This document shows, in pieces, positions 18,083 through 30,128 of a stretch of 64,000 nucleotides of DNA. Under the pieces are notes generated by a model that worked only from the letters and a program-made list of their open reading frames with translations, was not told the origin of the DNA and searched no databases. The DNA comes from Paracoccaceae bacterium (lineage in GTDB: Bacteria; Pseudomonadota; Alphaproteobacteria; Rhodobacterales; Rhodobacteraceae). The first letter of the stretch is position 1, and each line of letters opens with the position of its first letter. Location of the stretch: the NCBI GenBank assembly GCA_028284705.1, contig JANQRE010000005.1:1-64000 (forward strand), given 5' to 3'. A program made the translations under genes and the position numbers.

Positions 18083-18562
18083 TCAGTACATCCCGCCGTC
18101 TTCCTGGCGTTCGGCTTTCGGTTTTCTGATCGCCTCTTCCGGAACCAGAATGGTCCGACCGTTGAACTCGATCCGGTCCACGATGAGGGTCGAGACCCGC
18201 CGACCGTTCTTCTGGATCAATTCGAGCAGATCGGTGACGGATGCGTTGGGGTCGTTGTTGAGATAGGTGTAGCGAATGCCATCGTTGATGATGTCGGGCC
18301 GCCTGGCAGAATAGCCGGCGCTATCATCGGTGTAGGAATCCGCGATGCGGGTATAGCTGCCATCCTGCTGGCGCAGGGCAATGATCCGCGCCTCTTTGAT
18401 ATCGCCCTCTATAAAACCACCACCGTCATCGGTGGTTGTGCTGCGATAGATCAGCCATTGGCGATCATTGTATTCGTAGATGTCGGCTGTCCTCGAGTTG
18501 AGCGCGCAAGCTGCGAGAACCAGCAGCATAAGACCCGCTGCAAATTTCATGTATGTTTTCAA
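18083..18562 (-). CDS. lipoprotein of unknown function
   Basis: The 159-residue protein has a lipoprotein signal with lipobox LAAC (cysteine about residue 19). The mature part has no domain I recognise; it is rich in Asp, Arg and Tyr and ends in a charged KPKAERQEDGG tail. The TTG at 18562 is preceded by AAAGGA with good spacing; the ATG at 18550 would shorten the signal by four residues and has no clear ribosome site. It is convergent with leuA. Confidence 0.7.
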   Translation of the reverse strand: MKTYMKFAAGLMLLVLAACALNSRTADIYEYNDRQWLIYRSTTTDDGGGFIEGDIKEARIIALRQQDGSYTRIADSYTDDSAGYSARRPDIINDGIRYTYLNNDPNASVTDLLELIQKNGRRVSTLIVDRIEFNGRTILVPEEAIRKPKAERQEDGGMY

Positions 18563-18703
18563 ACCCTAATCCTTTCCCTGCATGGCCGGAGTTTGGGATC
18601 ACATTGGCAGAATCCTCCGGCCAAGTTTTGCGATTTTCAGAATAAGCGGTAACCTGAAACCGGTCATCATTATATTTGATGATTTTCGGACTGGGGGACT
18701 GCG

Positions 18704-19465
18704 GTGATTTCGGTTGATGCCGCGCTGGATGCGCTGGACGATATTTACGCTGCTGCCGAGGGTGCGCAGGCGTGGGATGTCGCGCTTCAGAAACTCGCGG
18801 ATTTGCTGAACTATCAACAAGGTAACATCGAATTTCACGACGTCCGGCAGGGCGGTCTGAGGCACATGGAAGTGGTGAATATTGATCCTGCGGATATTGC
18901 GATCTATGGACGTGATTTTGCGCGGGACAATCCGCGGGTGAACCATCTTCGGGGTGCACGCACAGCGCTGTCTTTCGATCATCTGTTCCTCTCCGAAGCG
19001 GAGATGGATCGCGACCCGTTTTATGCGGAGTTTCTGGCACCGCGGAATTTGCGCTATTTCGTATCGTCCAATTCGGATGTGTTTGACGGGAATATGCAAG
19101 CGGTGCTGGCGTTGCAGCGGGATGCGCGTCTCAGGGAAGCGGATGAGGAGGGCATTCGGGTGATGGCGCATCTGCGTCCGCATCTGAACCGGGCGTTGAA
19201 GATGACCTGGTCGCGGCTGAAATCTGAGTTGAGCGCCGACAGGTTCGGTGTGGCGTTGCAGAGTTTCGGGCTGACCGCGGCGGAGACGCGACTGGCGACG
19301 GCCCTGGCCCATGGGGACGGGCTGCGGGATTATGCGGCGCGCAAGGGTCTGTCGATCAACACGGTCTATACCCATTATGCGCGGGTGAAAGCGAAACTGG
19401 ATTGTGCCGATCAGGCGTCCTTGGCGCGCCGGTTGGAAGCGTTGAAGCGCGGTGCTCTGAGCTGA
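18704..19465 (+). CDS. LuxR-type transcriptional regulator with unusual N-terminus
   Basis: The 253-residue protein ends in a LuxR/GerE helix-turn-helix (about 185-248: LTAAETRLATALAHG, then LSINTVYTHYARVKAKL). The N-terminal 170 residues are helical and match neither an autoinducer-binding nor a receiver domain that I can recognise. The GTG start at 18704 follows GGGGGA by about six bases. It lies alone between two opposing transcripts, so its target is not obvious. Confidence 0.8.
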   Translation: MISVDAALDALDDIYAAAEGAQAWDVALQKLADLLNYQQGNIEFHDVRQGGLRHMEVVNIDPADIAIYGRDFARDNPRVNHLRGARTALSFDHLFLSEAEMDRDPFYAEFLAPRNLRYFVSSNSDVFDGNMQAVLALQRDARLREADEEGIRVMAHLRPHLNRALKMTWSRLKSELSADRFGVALQSFGLTAAETRLATALAHGDGLRDYAARKGLSINTVYTHYARVKAKLDCADQASLARRLEALKRGALS

Positions 19466-19467
19466 CC

Positions 19468-19815
19468 TCAGGCCTCAGCGGCGGGGCGTGAGCGCCAAAG
19501 CGCGAGGAACAGCGCGATCACGGCGAGCCAATCGACCACGAAGATCGCAAGGAAGAGCCAGGGCGGGACGACGGACACGCCGAAGCTGGAGCCGAGCGCT
19601 GCGATCCCGCCGATGGCGAGCATGAAGAAGGACAGATACGCCAGCCAGCGCCAGCCCTGCATCAGCCCCCACATGACGACGAGGTAGAACACGCCGATGG
19701 CCTGCATCATCGGCACGGGTGCTTCGAAGCCGAAGATCAGTGTGACGAAATGCAAAGCGGCGCTGATGCCGATGAAGAAAGCGCCAGCGCGGTAGGGGCT
19801 GCGCGGATCGGTCAT
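19468..19815 (-). CDS. four-helix inner membrane protein
   Basis: The 115-residue protein is almost entirely hydrophobic, with about four transmembrane helices. There are no catalytic motifs. Its start overlaps the stop of the diheme cytochrome gene (ATGA, 19812-19815), so it is the last gene of the molybdenum hydroxylase operon and may help anchor or assemble the periplasmic complex. That role is inferred from position only. Confidence 0.7.
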   Translation of the reverse strand: MTDPRSPYRAGAFFIGISAALHFVTLIFGFEAPVPMMQAIGVFYLVVMWGLMQGWRWLAYLSFFMLAIGGIAALGSSFGVSVVPPWLFLAIFVVDWLAVIALFLALWRSRPAAEA

Positions 19816-20441
19816 TCGCTTGCCTCTTCAATCTCCAGATCAGGGGCACCTTCACAAGGGTAACCCGCGACGCCCCAGGCGAGCACGTCATTGACATGGG
19901 CCTGCAGGTCGTAAGGCGCCGGTTCGCGCCCGCCGCCAGGGTTCCAAGCCCAGTGCAGGATGAGGTCGTGATCGAGGTGGCTGGCGAGGTCCATGAAGTC
20001 GCGGCCACCGTTGAGGTCCGGGTCGCGGAGCTGGGTGCAAATCTCGGTGGAGGATTTGCCGAACCAATCGGCCTCCACCGGCGCGAGTTGCCAGGCCATC
20101 GCGACCTGCGGTGCGGCATGGGGCACATCATTGAGCGAGGCGCGTTCGACATGGCAAGTGGCGCAGGCGACGAATTCGGCGCCCATCCGGCTTTCACCTG
20201 CATGCACGTTCATGCCATGCGGCCGGGGCTCGCCGTAGCTGGGGCCAGACCACATCGGGCGCTGGCTTTCGCCCACATGGCAATTGGCGCAGCGGGGGTG
20301 CGAGGCGACCTCGTAGATGCGGTCCCAGGCGGCGAGACCGTCTTCGCGGGAGACCTCCGCAGGCGGCTCAATCGTGACGTTTTCGCCCTCTGCGAAAGCG
20401 GGCAGGGCGAGGAGGCCGAGGGCCAATGCGATGTATTTCAT
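19812..20441 (-). CDS. periplasmic diheme cytochrome c
   Basis: The 209-residue protein has a signal peptide (about 1-18, LALPAFA) and two CxxCH heme c sites, CANCH and CATCH, about 40 residues apart. It probably carries electrons from the adjacent molybdenum hydroxylase to the respiratory chain. The ATG at 20441 is the start of the signal peptide. It lies 10 bases downstream of the large hydroxylase subunit gene. Confidence 0.82.
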   Translation of the reverse strand: MKYIALALGLLALPAFAEGENVTIEPPAEVSREDGLAAWDRIYEVASHPRCANCHVGESQRPMWSGPSYGEPRPHGMNVHAGESRMGAEFVACATCHVERASLNDVPHAAPQVAMAWQLAPVEADWFGKSSTEICTQLRDPDLNGGRDFMDLASHLDHDLILHWAWNPGGGREPAPYDLQAHVNDVLAWGVAGYPCEGAPDLEIEEASE

Positions 20442-20451
20442 ATGCGTGGCC

Positions 20452-22695
20452 TCAGACGAAGGAGATGAACTTGTTGAACGGCATCTCGCGGATGCGAGTG
20501 CCGGTGGCGGCGAAAATCGCGTTGGCGAGGGCCGGAGCAGCGGGCGGAACGGGTGGTTCGCCGATGCCTCGGATTTTCGAGGCATTTTCGAGCCCCCGCA
20601 CGTGGATTTCCGGGGTCTGGTACAAGCGCATGCCTTCGGCGGCGTGATAATTCGTCTGTTCCGCCATGCCGTCGGCATAAGTGATTTCGGAGTTCATCGC
20701 GTGGCCGAGGCCCCAGATGACGCCGCCCTTCACGTGGTTGTCGAAATTGATTGGGTCGACGACGGTGCCAACATCGGCGGCGACGAACACCTTGTCGATC
20801 TTGATACCGTCGGGCGTGTTGGTGACCTCGACAACCTCCGCGGTGGGCACCCCGAAGGAGGAGACGAAGGCGACGCCGCGCCCGCGGTTCTCGCCCAGAT
20901 CGCTGCCCCAATCGGACATCTCTGCGACCGCTTCGAGGCATTTCTTCGCGATGTCGAAGTCGCATAAGGCAAGGCGACCTTCCATCGGGTCCTGACCAGC
21001 CGCGATCAGGAATTCATCGAGCGCACCCTCAGACATGAAACCCGCATGGGACGCGCCAACGGACCGCCAGGACGAAATCGGCGCAAGCTCCGGCACGCGG
21101 TAGGCGGTGACGCGCAGATTGTCGATCTTGTAGGGCATGTTCCATGCGCCCGAGACGATCTGCATGTCGGGGCCGGGTGGAGCCGGGATGTTTGCGCGTG
21201 GCATCTGGGATGCACTGCTCGAGGGAGCGGCGATCTTGAGATCATATGTCTCAAGCTTGCCGTCCTTTACCACCGCAGAGGCGCGGCCCATGGCGATCTG
21301 TCGGGGGAAGTCGTGGGCGAAATCCTCCTCGCGGGTATAGGTGAGTTTCACTGGCGTGCCGCGCATGGAGTTGGCGACTTCGGTGGCATAGCGGATGTGC
21401 TCGAATTCCAACCGGTGACCGAAGCTGCCGCCGCCATAGAGGTTGTAGAAATGCACATTCTCGACCGGGTGCCCGGTGATGGCCGCCACGTAGTCTTCGA
21501 CGGTGCGGGGCAGTTGGTGGGCGCTCCAAATCTCGACCTGTTCGTCGGTGATGCGCACGATGGCGTTGAGCGGTTCGAGCGGCGCGTGGGCGACGTACGG
21601 CGCGCGGTATTCGACGTCGATGGTCTCGCCGTTGGAGAGACCTGCTGGCACATCGCCATCATGGCGCCATTCGCTGTCGAGACGTTCTTCGGTGAAGCTC
21701 TCAGAAAGCGCTTTCCAATGCGCGTCTTGTTCGGCTGGATATGGGGCGTCGCCCCAATCGATCTCGATGGCTTCGACGGCTTGGAAGGCCCGCCATGTGT
21801 TGTCAGCGACCACCGCGACGCCGTCTTTGACATCGACGATCTTCGAGACACCGCGCATGCCTTCTGCGGCACTGGCGTCATATCCATTGATCGCGCCGCC
21901 CTGGCGCGGATTGAAGCGCACGGCGGCGTAGACCATGCCGTCCATCTTCAGATCGATGCCATACATGGCGAGGCCGGTTGATTTTTCGGTGATGTCGAGG
22001 CGTTTGGTCTCTTTGCCAATGAGCCGCCATTCGGATTTGTCGCGCAAGGGCACGTTGCGAGGGGGTTCTATGCCGGCAGCGATACCGGCAAGTTCGGTGT
22101 AAGCGAGCTCTGTTCCATCAGGCAGTTGAACCGCGCCATTGGCGGTCTTGAGTTGGTCGACGGGTACGCCGGATTGCTGGGAGGCCGCAAGCTTGAGTGT
22201 TTCGCGAGCGGTTGCGCCTGCCATGCGCAATTTCTCGAAACTATCGGGCACAGAACTTGAGCCGCCAGTGCCCTGTACGCCCATCAGCTTGATGACGTAT
22301 CCGACAACGGTGCGCATTGTTTCGGCGGTCGCGCTTTCGTCGCGCGACATGAACGGCGCGCCTTCATCCCCGAGTGCGGTGTTATAGTAGGCGGCGTCCG
22401 GCATGCCGAAATCGGTCTCGAACTGGCCGGGCTCGACATCGAGTTCCTCGGCGATCAGAAGCGCCTGCATGTGACGCACGCCTTGGCCGACATCGGAGTG
22501 GGGTGTGATCAACGTGATCTTCTCAGAGGTGATTTTGACGAAGGGGTTGAAGGCCGCCTCGCCCTCCCCAAGGTCCGCGAGCAGCGGATTGTCATGCGGC
22601 CTGCGGGCCATATAGGTGCCGAAGGCAACCCCGCCCATAATGGCAGCAGAGCCAATCAGGAAGGTCCGGCGGGCAATGGTTCTCATGCGTCCCAT
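20452..22695 (-). CDS. molybdopterin-binding large subunit of an IorB-type hydroxylase
   Basis: The 747-residue protein belongs to the xanthine-oxidase superfamily, isoquinoline 1-oxidoreductase/aldehyde dehydrogenase type. A twin-arginine signal (RRTFLIGSA) sends the folded cofactor-loaded protein to the periplasm. Molybdopterin-domain features include a GGGSFGHR loop and the catalytic glutamate in RGIGEPPVPP. AGGAGG lies eight bases before ATG 22695. The natural substrate (N-heterocycle or aldehyde) is not deducible. It functions with the adjacent iron-sulfur subunit and diheme cytochrome. Confidence 0.88.
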   Translation of the reverse strand: MGRMRTIARRTFLIGSAAIMGGVAFGTYMARRPHDNPLLADLGEGEAAFNPFVKITSEKITLITPHSDVGQGVRHMQALLIAEELDVEPGQFETDFGMPDAAYYNTALGDEGAPFMSRDESATAETMRTVVGYVIKLMGVQGTGGSSSVPDSFEKLRMAGATARETLKLAASQQSGVPVDQLKTANGAVQLPDGTELAYTELAGIAAGIEPPRNVPLRDKSEWRLIGKETKRLDITEKSTGLAMYGIDLKMDGMVYAAVRFNPRQGGAINGYDASAAEGMRGVSKIVDVKDGVAVVADNTWRAFQAVEAIEIDWGDAPYPAEQDAHWKALSESFTEERLDSEWRHDGDVPAGLSNGETIDVEYRAPYVAHAPLEPLNAIVRITDEQVEIWSAHQLPRTVEDYVAAITGHPVENVHFYNLYGGGSFGHRLEFEHIRYATEVANSMRGTPVKLTYTREEDFAHDFPRQIAMGRASAVVKDGKLETYDLKIAAPSSSASQMPRANIPAPPGPDMQIVSGAWNMPYKIDNLRVTAYRVPELAPISSWRSVGASHAGFMSEGALDEFLIAAGQDPMEGRLALCDFDIAKKCLEAVAEMSDWGSDLGENRGRGVAFVSSFGVPTAEVVEVTNTPDGIKIDKVFVAADVGTVVDPINFDNHVKGGVIWGLGHAMNSEITYADGMAEQTNYHAAEGMRLYQTPEIHVRGLENASKIRGIGEPPVPPAAPALANAIFAATGTRIREMPFNKFISFV

Positions 22696-22698
22696 GGA

Positions 22699-23160
22699 TC
22701 AAGCCTCCTGCAGTTTTTTGGCGGCGGTTTTCACCGCTTCGCGGATGCGCGGATAGGTGCCGCAGCGACAGAGATTGCCGGACATGACGATGTCGATGGT
22801 TTCATCATCGGGGTCGTCATTCTGATCGAGAAGGGCGGCGGCTTGCATGATCTGACCGGACTGGCAGTAACCGCATTGCGCGACCTGATGCTCGATCCAA
22901 GCTTCCTGAACGGCGTGGAGCGATTCGGGCGTGCCGAGACCTTCAATTGTGGTGATCTCGGTGCCGTCGGCGGAGGACGCGGCGACTTGGCAGGAGCGAA
23001 CCGCAAGGCCATCCATATGCACGGTGCAAGCGCCGCATTGGGCGATGCCGCAGCCATATTTTACACCGGTGACACCAAGCTCATCGCGCAGGACCCAGAG
23101 GAGCGGCATGTCATCTTCGACATCCACCTCATGGTCCGTTCCATTCACTGTGAGTTTCAT
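22699..23160 (-). CDS. [2Fe-2S] small subunit of the molybdenum hydroxylase
   Basis: The 153-residue protein has the two iron-sulfur modules of the family: an N-terminal plant-type ferredoxin site ([11 protein letters not shown] plus a downstream Cys) and a C-terminal site (CGYCQSGQ and [11 protein letters not shown]). It has no signal and should hitch-hike through Tat with the large subunit. ATG 23160 was chosen because upstream residues lie in the divergent promoter. It is the first gene of the operon. Confidence 0.9.
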   Translation of the reverse strand: MKLTVNGTDHEVDVEDDMPLLWVLRDELGVTGVKYGCGIAQCGACTVHMDGLAVRSCQVAASSADGTEITTIEGLGTPESLHAVQEAWIEHQVAQCGYCQSGQIMQAAALLDQNDDPDDETIDIVMSGNLCRCGTYPRIREAVKTAAKKLQEA

Positions 23161-23191
23161 TTTTCGCTCCCGATCAGTCGCTGAAATGTAT

Positions 23192-23222
23192 AATTGGACA
23201 TTTTTTGTCACTATGTCTAATT
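23192..23222. promoter_or_regulatory. candidate TetR operator between hydroxylase operon and tetR
   Basis: AATTGGACA (23192-23200) and TGTCTAATT (23214-23222) form an inverted repeat with eight of nine positions matching, separated by 13 bases. It lies in the 98-base divergent intergenic region, 32 bases upstream of the small-subunit start and 37 upstream of the TetR start. It would suit control of both genes by that TetR protein. Confidence 0.45.
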
Positions 23223-23258
23223 TGACTTCTGAGCGCAAGAGGGCAATGACGTGTCGGC

Positions 23259-23810
23259 ATGAATACGCGTGATGCAAATATTCTGGACGCGGCGGGTCGC
23301 GTCTTCATGCAGTACGGCATCAGCCGGACGACGATGAATGACATCGCACTTGAGGCCGGCGTCGCGCGGCAAACGCTCTACAACGCCTATCCCAACAAGG
23401 AAGAGGTTTTGCGGGCGGCGGCGCGGAAGTCGATTGACGAGTCCCTTGTCGAGGTTGCAGCGGCGTGGGAGGGCTTGAACGATATCGAGGAAAAGCTGCG
23501 TGTTTTCAATGAGATCGTTCCACTGAAATGGTTCGACATGGTGCAGACCTCGCCCGATATTGCGGAACTCGTCGATGGGCTGCACCGCGTCGCGAAGGAA
23601 GAAATGGCGGCGGCGGCGGAAGTGTGGGGGCAGCGATTTTCGGAACTCTTCGCGGCCCACAATCCGGACCTGAAGGACCCCGACGACCTTGGGGCCTACT
23701 ACTATGCGGCGGCAATCAACACGAAATATTCCGCTGAAAATCGCGGCGTGATGGAAATGCGTCTGCGCATGCTGATCGCCTCGGTCATGGCGTTACTTTC
23801 TTCCGGCTGA
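23259..23810 (+). CDS. TetR-family regulator of the divergent hydroxylase operon
   Basis: The 183-residue protein has an N-terminal TetR helix-turn-helix (about 8-50: [13 protein letters not shown], then [15 protein letters not shown]) and a helical ligand-binding domain. Its divergent position, 98 bases from the molybdenum hydroxylase small-subunit gene, suggests that it represses that operon and senses its substrate. This is inferred from position. Its stop lies only four bases before the copA -35 box. Confidence 0.8.
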   Translation: MNTRDANILDAAGRVFMQYGISRTTMNDIALEAGVARQTLYNAYPNKEEVLRAAARKSIDESLVEVAAAWEGLNDIEEKLRVFNEIVPLKWFDMVQTSPDIAELVDGLHRVAKEEMAAAAEVWGQRFSELFAAHNPDLKDPDDLGAYYYAAAINTKYSAENRGVMEMRLRMLIASVMALLSSG

Positions 23811-23814
23811 CACC

Positions 23815-23845
23815 TTGACCTTCCAGTGACTGGAACCCTTATATC
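23815..23845 (+). promoter_or_regulatory. CueR-type copper promoter of copA
   Basis: The -35 TTGACC (23815-23820) and -10 TATATC (23840-23845) are separated by a 19-base spacer. The spacer contains the dyad TTCCAGTGACTGGAA. Over-long spacers with this dyad are the signature of MerR/CueR-activated promoters, where the regulator untwists the DNA. The cognate cueR lies at the end of the same transcript. Confidence 0.9.
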
Positions 23846-23879
23846 AGAAACGCAATCGCGACTCTGAAAGGCCCAGCCC

Positions 23880-26102
23880 ATGGGTGACACCACGGTTCTT
23901 TACGACATTGAAGGCATGTCCTGCGCCGGCTGCGCAAGCCGCGTCGAGAAGACATTGCAGAACGCGCCGGGGGTGGCCTCGGCGGTTGTAAATTTCGCAA
24001 CAAAACAGGCGCGCGTGTCGCTGTCGGGGGACGTATCCGCGGAGCGGGTGGCGGAGGCTCTGCAAACCACCAGCTATGTGGCGCGGGTTCACGAGGAGCA
24101 GGACGCCCGGTCTGATGATGACGAGGTGCGGGACCTGCGGCGCGATGCGCTGATTGCGGCCGTTTTGACAGCGCCCGTGTTTGCCATCGAGATGGGCGGG
24201 CATCTGATCCCCGCAGTGCATCATTGGGTGATGAACACTCTGGGCATGGGAACGAGTTGGCTGTTGCAGTTTGTCTTGGTGACCGCCGTGTTGATCTGGC
24301 CCGGTCGCCGGTTTTTGGTGACTGGCTTTCCGGCCTTGTTCCGGGGTGCACCGGAGATGAATGCGTTGGTGGCGCTAGGGACGACCGCGGCATGGGGCTA
24401 TTCGACCATTGCGCTTTTTGCGCCCGGCTTGCTGCCCGAAGGGCGTGCGCAGATCTATTTTGAAGCGGCGGCGGTGATCGTGACGCTGATCCTCGTGGGG
24501 CGCTGGATGGAGGCGCGGGCGCGGGGCAAAGCCAGTGCGGCGATCCGGTCCTTGATGGAATTGCAGCCTGCCGTGGCGCGGGTGCGCCGCGGGGAGGCCT
24601 GGGTCGAGGTGCCACAGGCTGAGATTGCAGTCGGCGATGTCGTTCAGGTCCGCCCCGGCGAGCGGATCGCGGTGGATGGCGTGGTGACGCGCGGCGTGTC
24701 CTTCGTGGATGAAAGCATGATCACAGGCGAGCCAGTGCCCGTGGAGCGCGGCGTGACGGCAGAGGTCGTGGGCGGTACGTTGAACGGATCGGGCGCGTTG
24801 GAGATACGCGCAACCGCAGTGGGTCGCGAGACGGTTCTGGCCGGGATCGTGCGGCTCGTCGAGGAGGCGCAAGCGACGAAATTGCCGATCCAGGCATTGG
24901 CGGATCGGGTGGTTGCGTGGTTCGTGCCCGCGGTGATTGTGATCGCTCTGGCGGCTATTGGCGTCTGGCTGACGGTCGGGCCAGGCGTCGATGCGGCCCT
25001 GGTCGCGGGCGTTGCTGTGCTGATCGTGGCCTGCCCCTGCGCGATGGGGCTGGCGACGCCGACCTCGGTGATGGTCGGCTCAGGCCGGGCGGCGGAACTG
25101 GGCGTGCTGTTTCGGCGCGGGGATGCGCTTCAAAGGCTCGCGGATGTCGATGTGGTGGCGTTCGACAAGACCGGCACGCTGACCGAAGGACGTCCGGAAC
25201 TGATTGATTTCGAAGTGGTCGACGGGGCGGAGCGCGAGGAGATATTGCGGCTGGTTGCGGGCGTCGAGGCGCTGTCGGAACATCCGATCTCCGCCGCGAT
25301 CACCCGGGCCTTCGATGGCAATTTTCCGGAGGTCGATGGGTTCGAGGCGATTGTCGGCATGGGCGTTTCGGGTCGCGTCGAGGGTCATGAAGTGCTGGTC
25401 GGTGCGGATCGGTTTTTGACGCAGGCCGGTATTGACCTGAGATTTCTGGAAGAGCGCGGTGCGTTCTTCGCCCAACTGGGGCATACGCCGATCTACGCCG
25501 CGATTGATGGGGAATTGGTGGCGGTCATGGGCGTCGCGGACCCGATAAAACCCTCGACAGTAGACGCATTGAGGAGTTTGGCGACACGCGACATTCGCGC
25601 GGTGATGATCACCGGCGATAACCGCGCGACGGCGGAAGCGATTGCGATGCAATTGGGGGTCGATGAGGTTGTTGCCGAGGTGCTGCCCGGTGGCAAAGTC
25701 GCGGCCCTGGAGGGCTTGAAAGAAGGCGGTCGGACCGTCGCATTCGTGGGCGATGGGATCAACGACGCGCCAGCACTCGCGGCGGTGGATGTGGGCGTGG
25801 CCCTTGGCACCGGCACCGATGTGGCGATGGAAGCGGCGGATGTGGTGCTCGCCTCAGGCGACTTGCTTGGTGTTGCGCGGGCGCAGGAGATCAGCCGTCA
25901 GACCTTGCGCAATATTCGCCAGAACCTGTTCTGGGCCTTCGCCTATAACGTAGCGCTGATCCCGGTTGCGGCAGGGGTTCTCTATCCGCCTTGGGGCGTG
26001 TTGTTGTCACCAATGCTCGCCGCAGGCGCCATGGCCCTGTCGAGTGTGTTTGTGGTGTCGAACGCGCTGCGCTTGCGGTTCATCACGGGAGAACGGGCAT
26101 GA
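23880..26102 (+). CDS. copA: Cu(+)-exporting P1B-type ATPase
   Basis: CopA pumps monovalent copper out of the cytoplasm using ATP. The 740-residue protein has one N-terminal HMA domain with GMSCAGCA, the membrane metal-binding motif CPC within [14 protein letters not shown], the phosphorylation motif DKTGT, the SEHPIS nucleotide-domain motif, and the hinge GDGINDAP. About eight transmembrane helices are expected. It is transcribed from the CueR promoter at 23815 and overlaps cueR downstream. Confidence 0.95.
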   Translation: MGDTTVLYDIEGMSCAGCASRVEKTLQNAPGVASAVVNFATKQARVSLSGDVSAERVAEALQTTSYVARVHEEQDARSDDDEVRDLRRDALIAAVLTAPVFAIEMGGHLIPAVHHWVMNTLGMGTSWLLQFVLVTAVLIWPGRRFLVTGFPALFRGAPEMNALVALGTTAAWGYSTIALFAPGLLPEGRAQIYFEAAAVIVTLILVGRWMEARARGKASAAIRSLMELQPAVARVRRGEAWVEVPQAEIAVGDVVQVRPGERIAVDGVVTRGVSFVDESMITGEPVPVERGVTAEVVGGTLNGSGALEIRATAVGRETVLAGIVRLVEEAQATKLPIQALADRVVAWFVPAVIVIALAAIGVWLTVGPGVDAALVAGVAVLIVACPCAMGLATPTSVMVGSGRAAELGVLFRRGDALQRLADVDVVAFDKTGTLTEGRPELIDFEVVDGAEREEILRLVAGVEALSEHPISAAITRAFDGNFPEVDGFEAIVGMGVSGRVEGHEVLVGADRFLTQAGIDLRFLEERGAFFAQLGHTPIYAAIDGELVAVMGVADPIKPSTVDALRSLATRDIRAVMITGDNRATAEAIAMQLGVDEVVAEVLPGGKVAALEGLKEGGRTVAFVGDGINDAPALAAVDVGVALGTGTDVAMEAADVVLASGDLLGVARAQEISRQTLRNIRQNLFWAFAYNVALIPVAAGVLYPPWGVLLSPMLAAGAMALSSVFVVSNALRLRFITGERA

Positions 26103-26488
26103 ATATCTCGGAAGTCAGTGCGCGGTCGGATCTGCCGGCGAAAACGATCCGGTATTATGAGGATATTGCGCTGATCGCACCGGGGCGTGATGCGAACGGG
26201 TATCGCCGGTTTTCCGAGGAGGATCTGCATAAGCTGACCTTTCTGAGCCGGGCGCGGGCGCTGGGGTTCACGATTGAGGATTGTCGCGCCTTGCTCGCGC
26301 TTTGGGAGGATCAAAGTCGCGCCTCGGCGGATGTGAAACGGATTGCGGGCGAGCATCTGGAGGCGATTGAGGCCAAAATCCGCGATTTGGAGGCGATGCG
26401 GAACACGCTGGCCCATCTGGTTGCCGAATGCGCCGGGGATGGGCGACCGGATTGTCCGATCCTGGAAGGCCTGGCGCAGGAGGGGTGA
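26099..26488 (+). CDS. cueR: copper-responsive MerR-family activator
   Basis: The 129-residue protein has a MerR-type winged helix (about 1-70), a dimerisation helix and the metal-sensing loop with Cys111 and Cys119 spaced as in CueR (C-x7-[10 protein letters not shown]). It would sense Cu(+)/Ag(+) and activate copA from the 19-bp-spacer promoter. The ATG overlaps the copA stop (ATGA), giving copA-cueR coupled expression and positive feedback. Confidence 0.93.
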   Translation: MNISEVSARSDLPAKTIRYYEDIALIAPGRDANGYRRFSEEDLHKLTFLSRARALGFTIEDCRALLALWEDQSRASADVKRIAGEHLEAIEAKIRDLEAMRNTLAHLVAECAGDGRPDCPILEGLAQEG

Positions 26489-26491
26489 GGC

Positions 26492-27394
26492 TCATCCGCC
26501 CTGATGGGCGGCCTCGCAGCTTCTGACGATTTCGGAAAGCTCGGTGAGTTGCGCCGCGAGGGGGCTGGATTTTCGCCAGATCATTCCGATGGTGCGGGAC
26601 GGGCGCGGCTCCGCAAAGGGGGCGACGCAGACCGGGGCAGACCGGGTTTCCACCGGGGCGGCCATCTCGGGGATCAGGGTGACCCCGATCCCTGCGCCGA
26701 CCATTTGCACAAGCGTTGCGAGGGAGGAGCCATCGAGGCCTTCACGGGGCCTTGCTGTCGGCATGTTGCAGAAGGAGAGGGCTTGGTCGCGAAAGCAGTG
26801 ACCCTCTTCGAGCATTAGAAGGCGCATCTCGCGCAACTCCTCCGTATTGGGCACGGGTTTGTCGGCGTCGCATTCGGGCCGGACCAGCATCAGATCCTCT
26901 GAGAAGAGGGGGATTTCGGTAAAAGCGGGGTCGTCGATGGGCAAGGCGAGGATGGCGGTGTCGAGACGGCCATCGGCCAATTCGTCGAGAAGGCGCGGCG
27001 TTACAGTCTCACGCACATGCACGTCGAGATCGTCATAGGTCGCGTCGAGCTTGCTGATGAGGTGTGGCAGCAGGTAGGGCGCGATGGTGGGAATCACACC
27101 GATCCTGATGCGCCCGGACAAGCAGTTTTGCGCCGCCCGGGCCATGTCGCTGAGGTCATCGACAGCACGAAGGATGTCGCTCATGCGGGCGAGGATATCT
27201 TCGCCAAATGCAGTGAGACGGAAGTGCCGGGCGTTGCGCTCGATCAGGGGTGTGCCAAGGGACGCCTCCAACTCCTTGATTTGCATGGACAAGGCGGGTT
27301 GCGAGATGGCGGAGGCCTGTGCCGCATGGCCGAAATGGCCGTGGCGGGCGAGCGCCTCGAAATAGCGCATCTGTTTCAGGGTGACATTCTTCAT
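26492..27394 (-). CDS. oxyR: hydrogen peroxide sensor OxyR
   Basis: The 300-residue LysR-family protein has the N-terminal winged helix (about 1-60) and the redox cysteines Cys200 and Cys209 in GHCFRDQALSFC. These match the disulfide pair of characterised OxyR proteins. Oxidation by H2O2 would switch it to activate katG, which is divergent with 109 bases between. It ends four bases after the cueR stop on the opposite strand. Confidence 0.94.
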   Translation of the reverse strand: MKNVTLKQMRYFEALARHGHFGHAAQASAISQPALSMQIKELEASLGTPLIERNARHFRLTAFGEDILARMSDILRAVDDLSDMARAAQNCLSGRIRIGVIPTIAPYLLPHLISKLDATYDDLDVHVRETVTPRLLDELADGRLDTAILALPIDDPAFTEIPLFSEDLMLVRPECDADKPVPNTEELREMRLLMLEEGHCFRDQALSFCNMPTARPREGLDGSSLATLVQMVGAGIGVTLIPEMAAPVETRSAPVCVAPFAEPRPSRTIGMIWRKSSPLAAQLTELSEIVRSCEAAHQGG

Positions 27395-29690
<2,296 letters not shown>

Positions 29691-29712
29691 TCTTGGAGGG
29701 ATTCTTGATTTG

Positions 29713-29743
29713 AAAAGAGCCGGTCCTTTGGACCGGCTCTTTT
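29713..29743 (+). terminator. intrinsic terminator after katG
   Basis: AAAAGAGCCGGTCC pairs perfectly with GGACCGGCTCTTTT around a three-base loop, 22 bases after the katG stop. A T-run completes a canonical rho-independent terminator. Confidence 0.93.
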
Positions 29744-29810
29744 GTTAAAAGGTGCTTTCGGTAAAGGCCGTGTGTAGTTTGGTTTTCGCGCCACAAAAAG
29801 GACAATTTGC

Positions 29811-30128
29811 ATGGAAGAGCAGCCCGAACTTCCTCGAGACGGAGAAACACCAGTGGGTTTCGCACGGCGATTGGAGTCTGCGGGACATGACGAAATGTTC
29901 ATTCGCAGAGCGCTTCGAGACAATTTCGAATTGAAGCTTGAGGGCCTGGGCGAATTCTTTGATGATTTTGAAGATGCGAGGTTGCGTCACCTGAAAATCT
30001 TGCACGACCTCGAGCCCAACAGAAGCGAGTATTCTTTTGCAAAGAAAGTTAGCGAAAATTTGGGAATTTCGCAGGACGCCGCACAAGAATGGGTGCGCCG
30101 CTTCAAGCTTCGGTCTGAAGACTCCTGA
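29811..30128 (+). CDS. small acidic protein of unknown function
   Basis: The 105-residue protein is charged and probably all-helical, with no motif I recognise. Its DNA is richer in A/T than its neighbours, and AAGGA precedes the ATG at about eight bases, so it looks like a real but recently acquired gene. It lies between the katG terminator and the type VI effector cassette. A link to that cassette is possible but rests on position only. Confidence 0.55.
   Translation: MEEQPELPRDGETPVGFARRLESAGHDEMFIRRALRDNFELKLEGLGEFFDDFEDARLRHLKILHDLEPNRSEYSFAKKVSENLGISQDAAQEWVRRFKLRSEDS

Noticed and set aside
23259-23810. The TetR gene as part of the copper operon
   Set aside because: A complete CueR promoter lies after its stop. 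Its divergent position and the inverted repeat tie it to the molybdenum hydroxylase genes instead.
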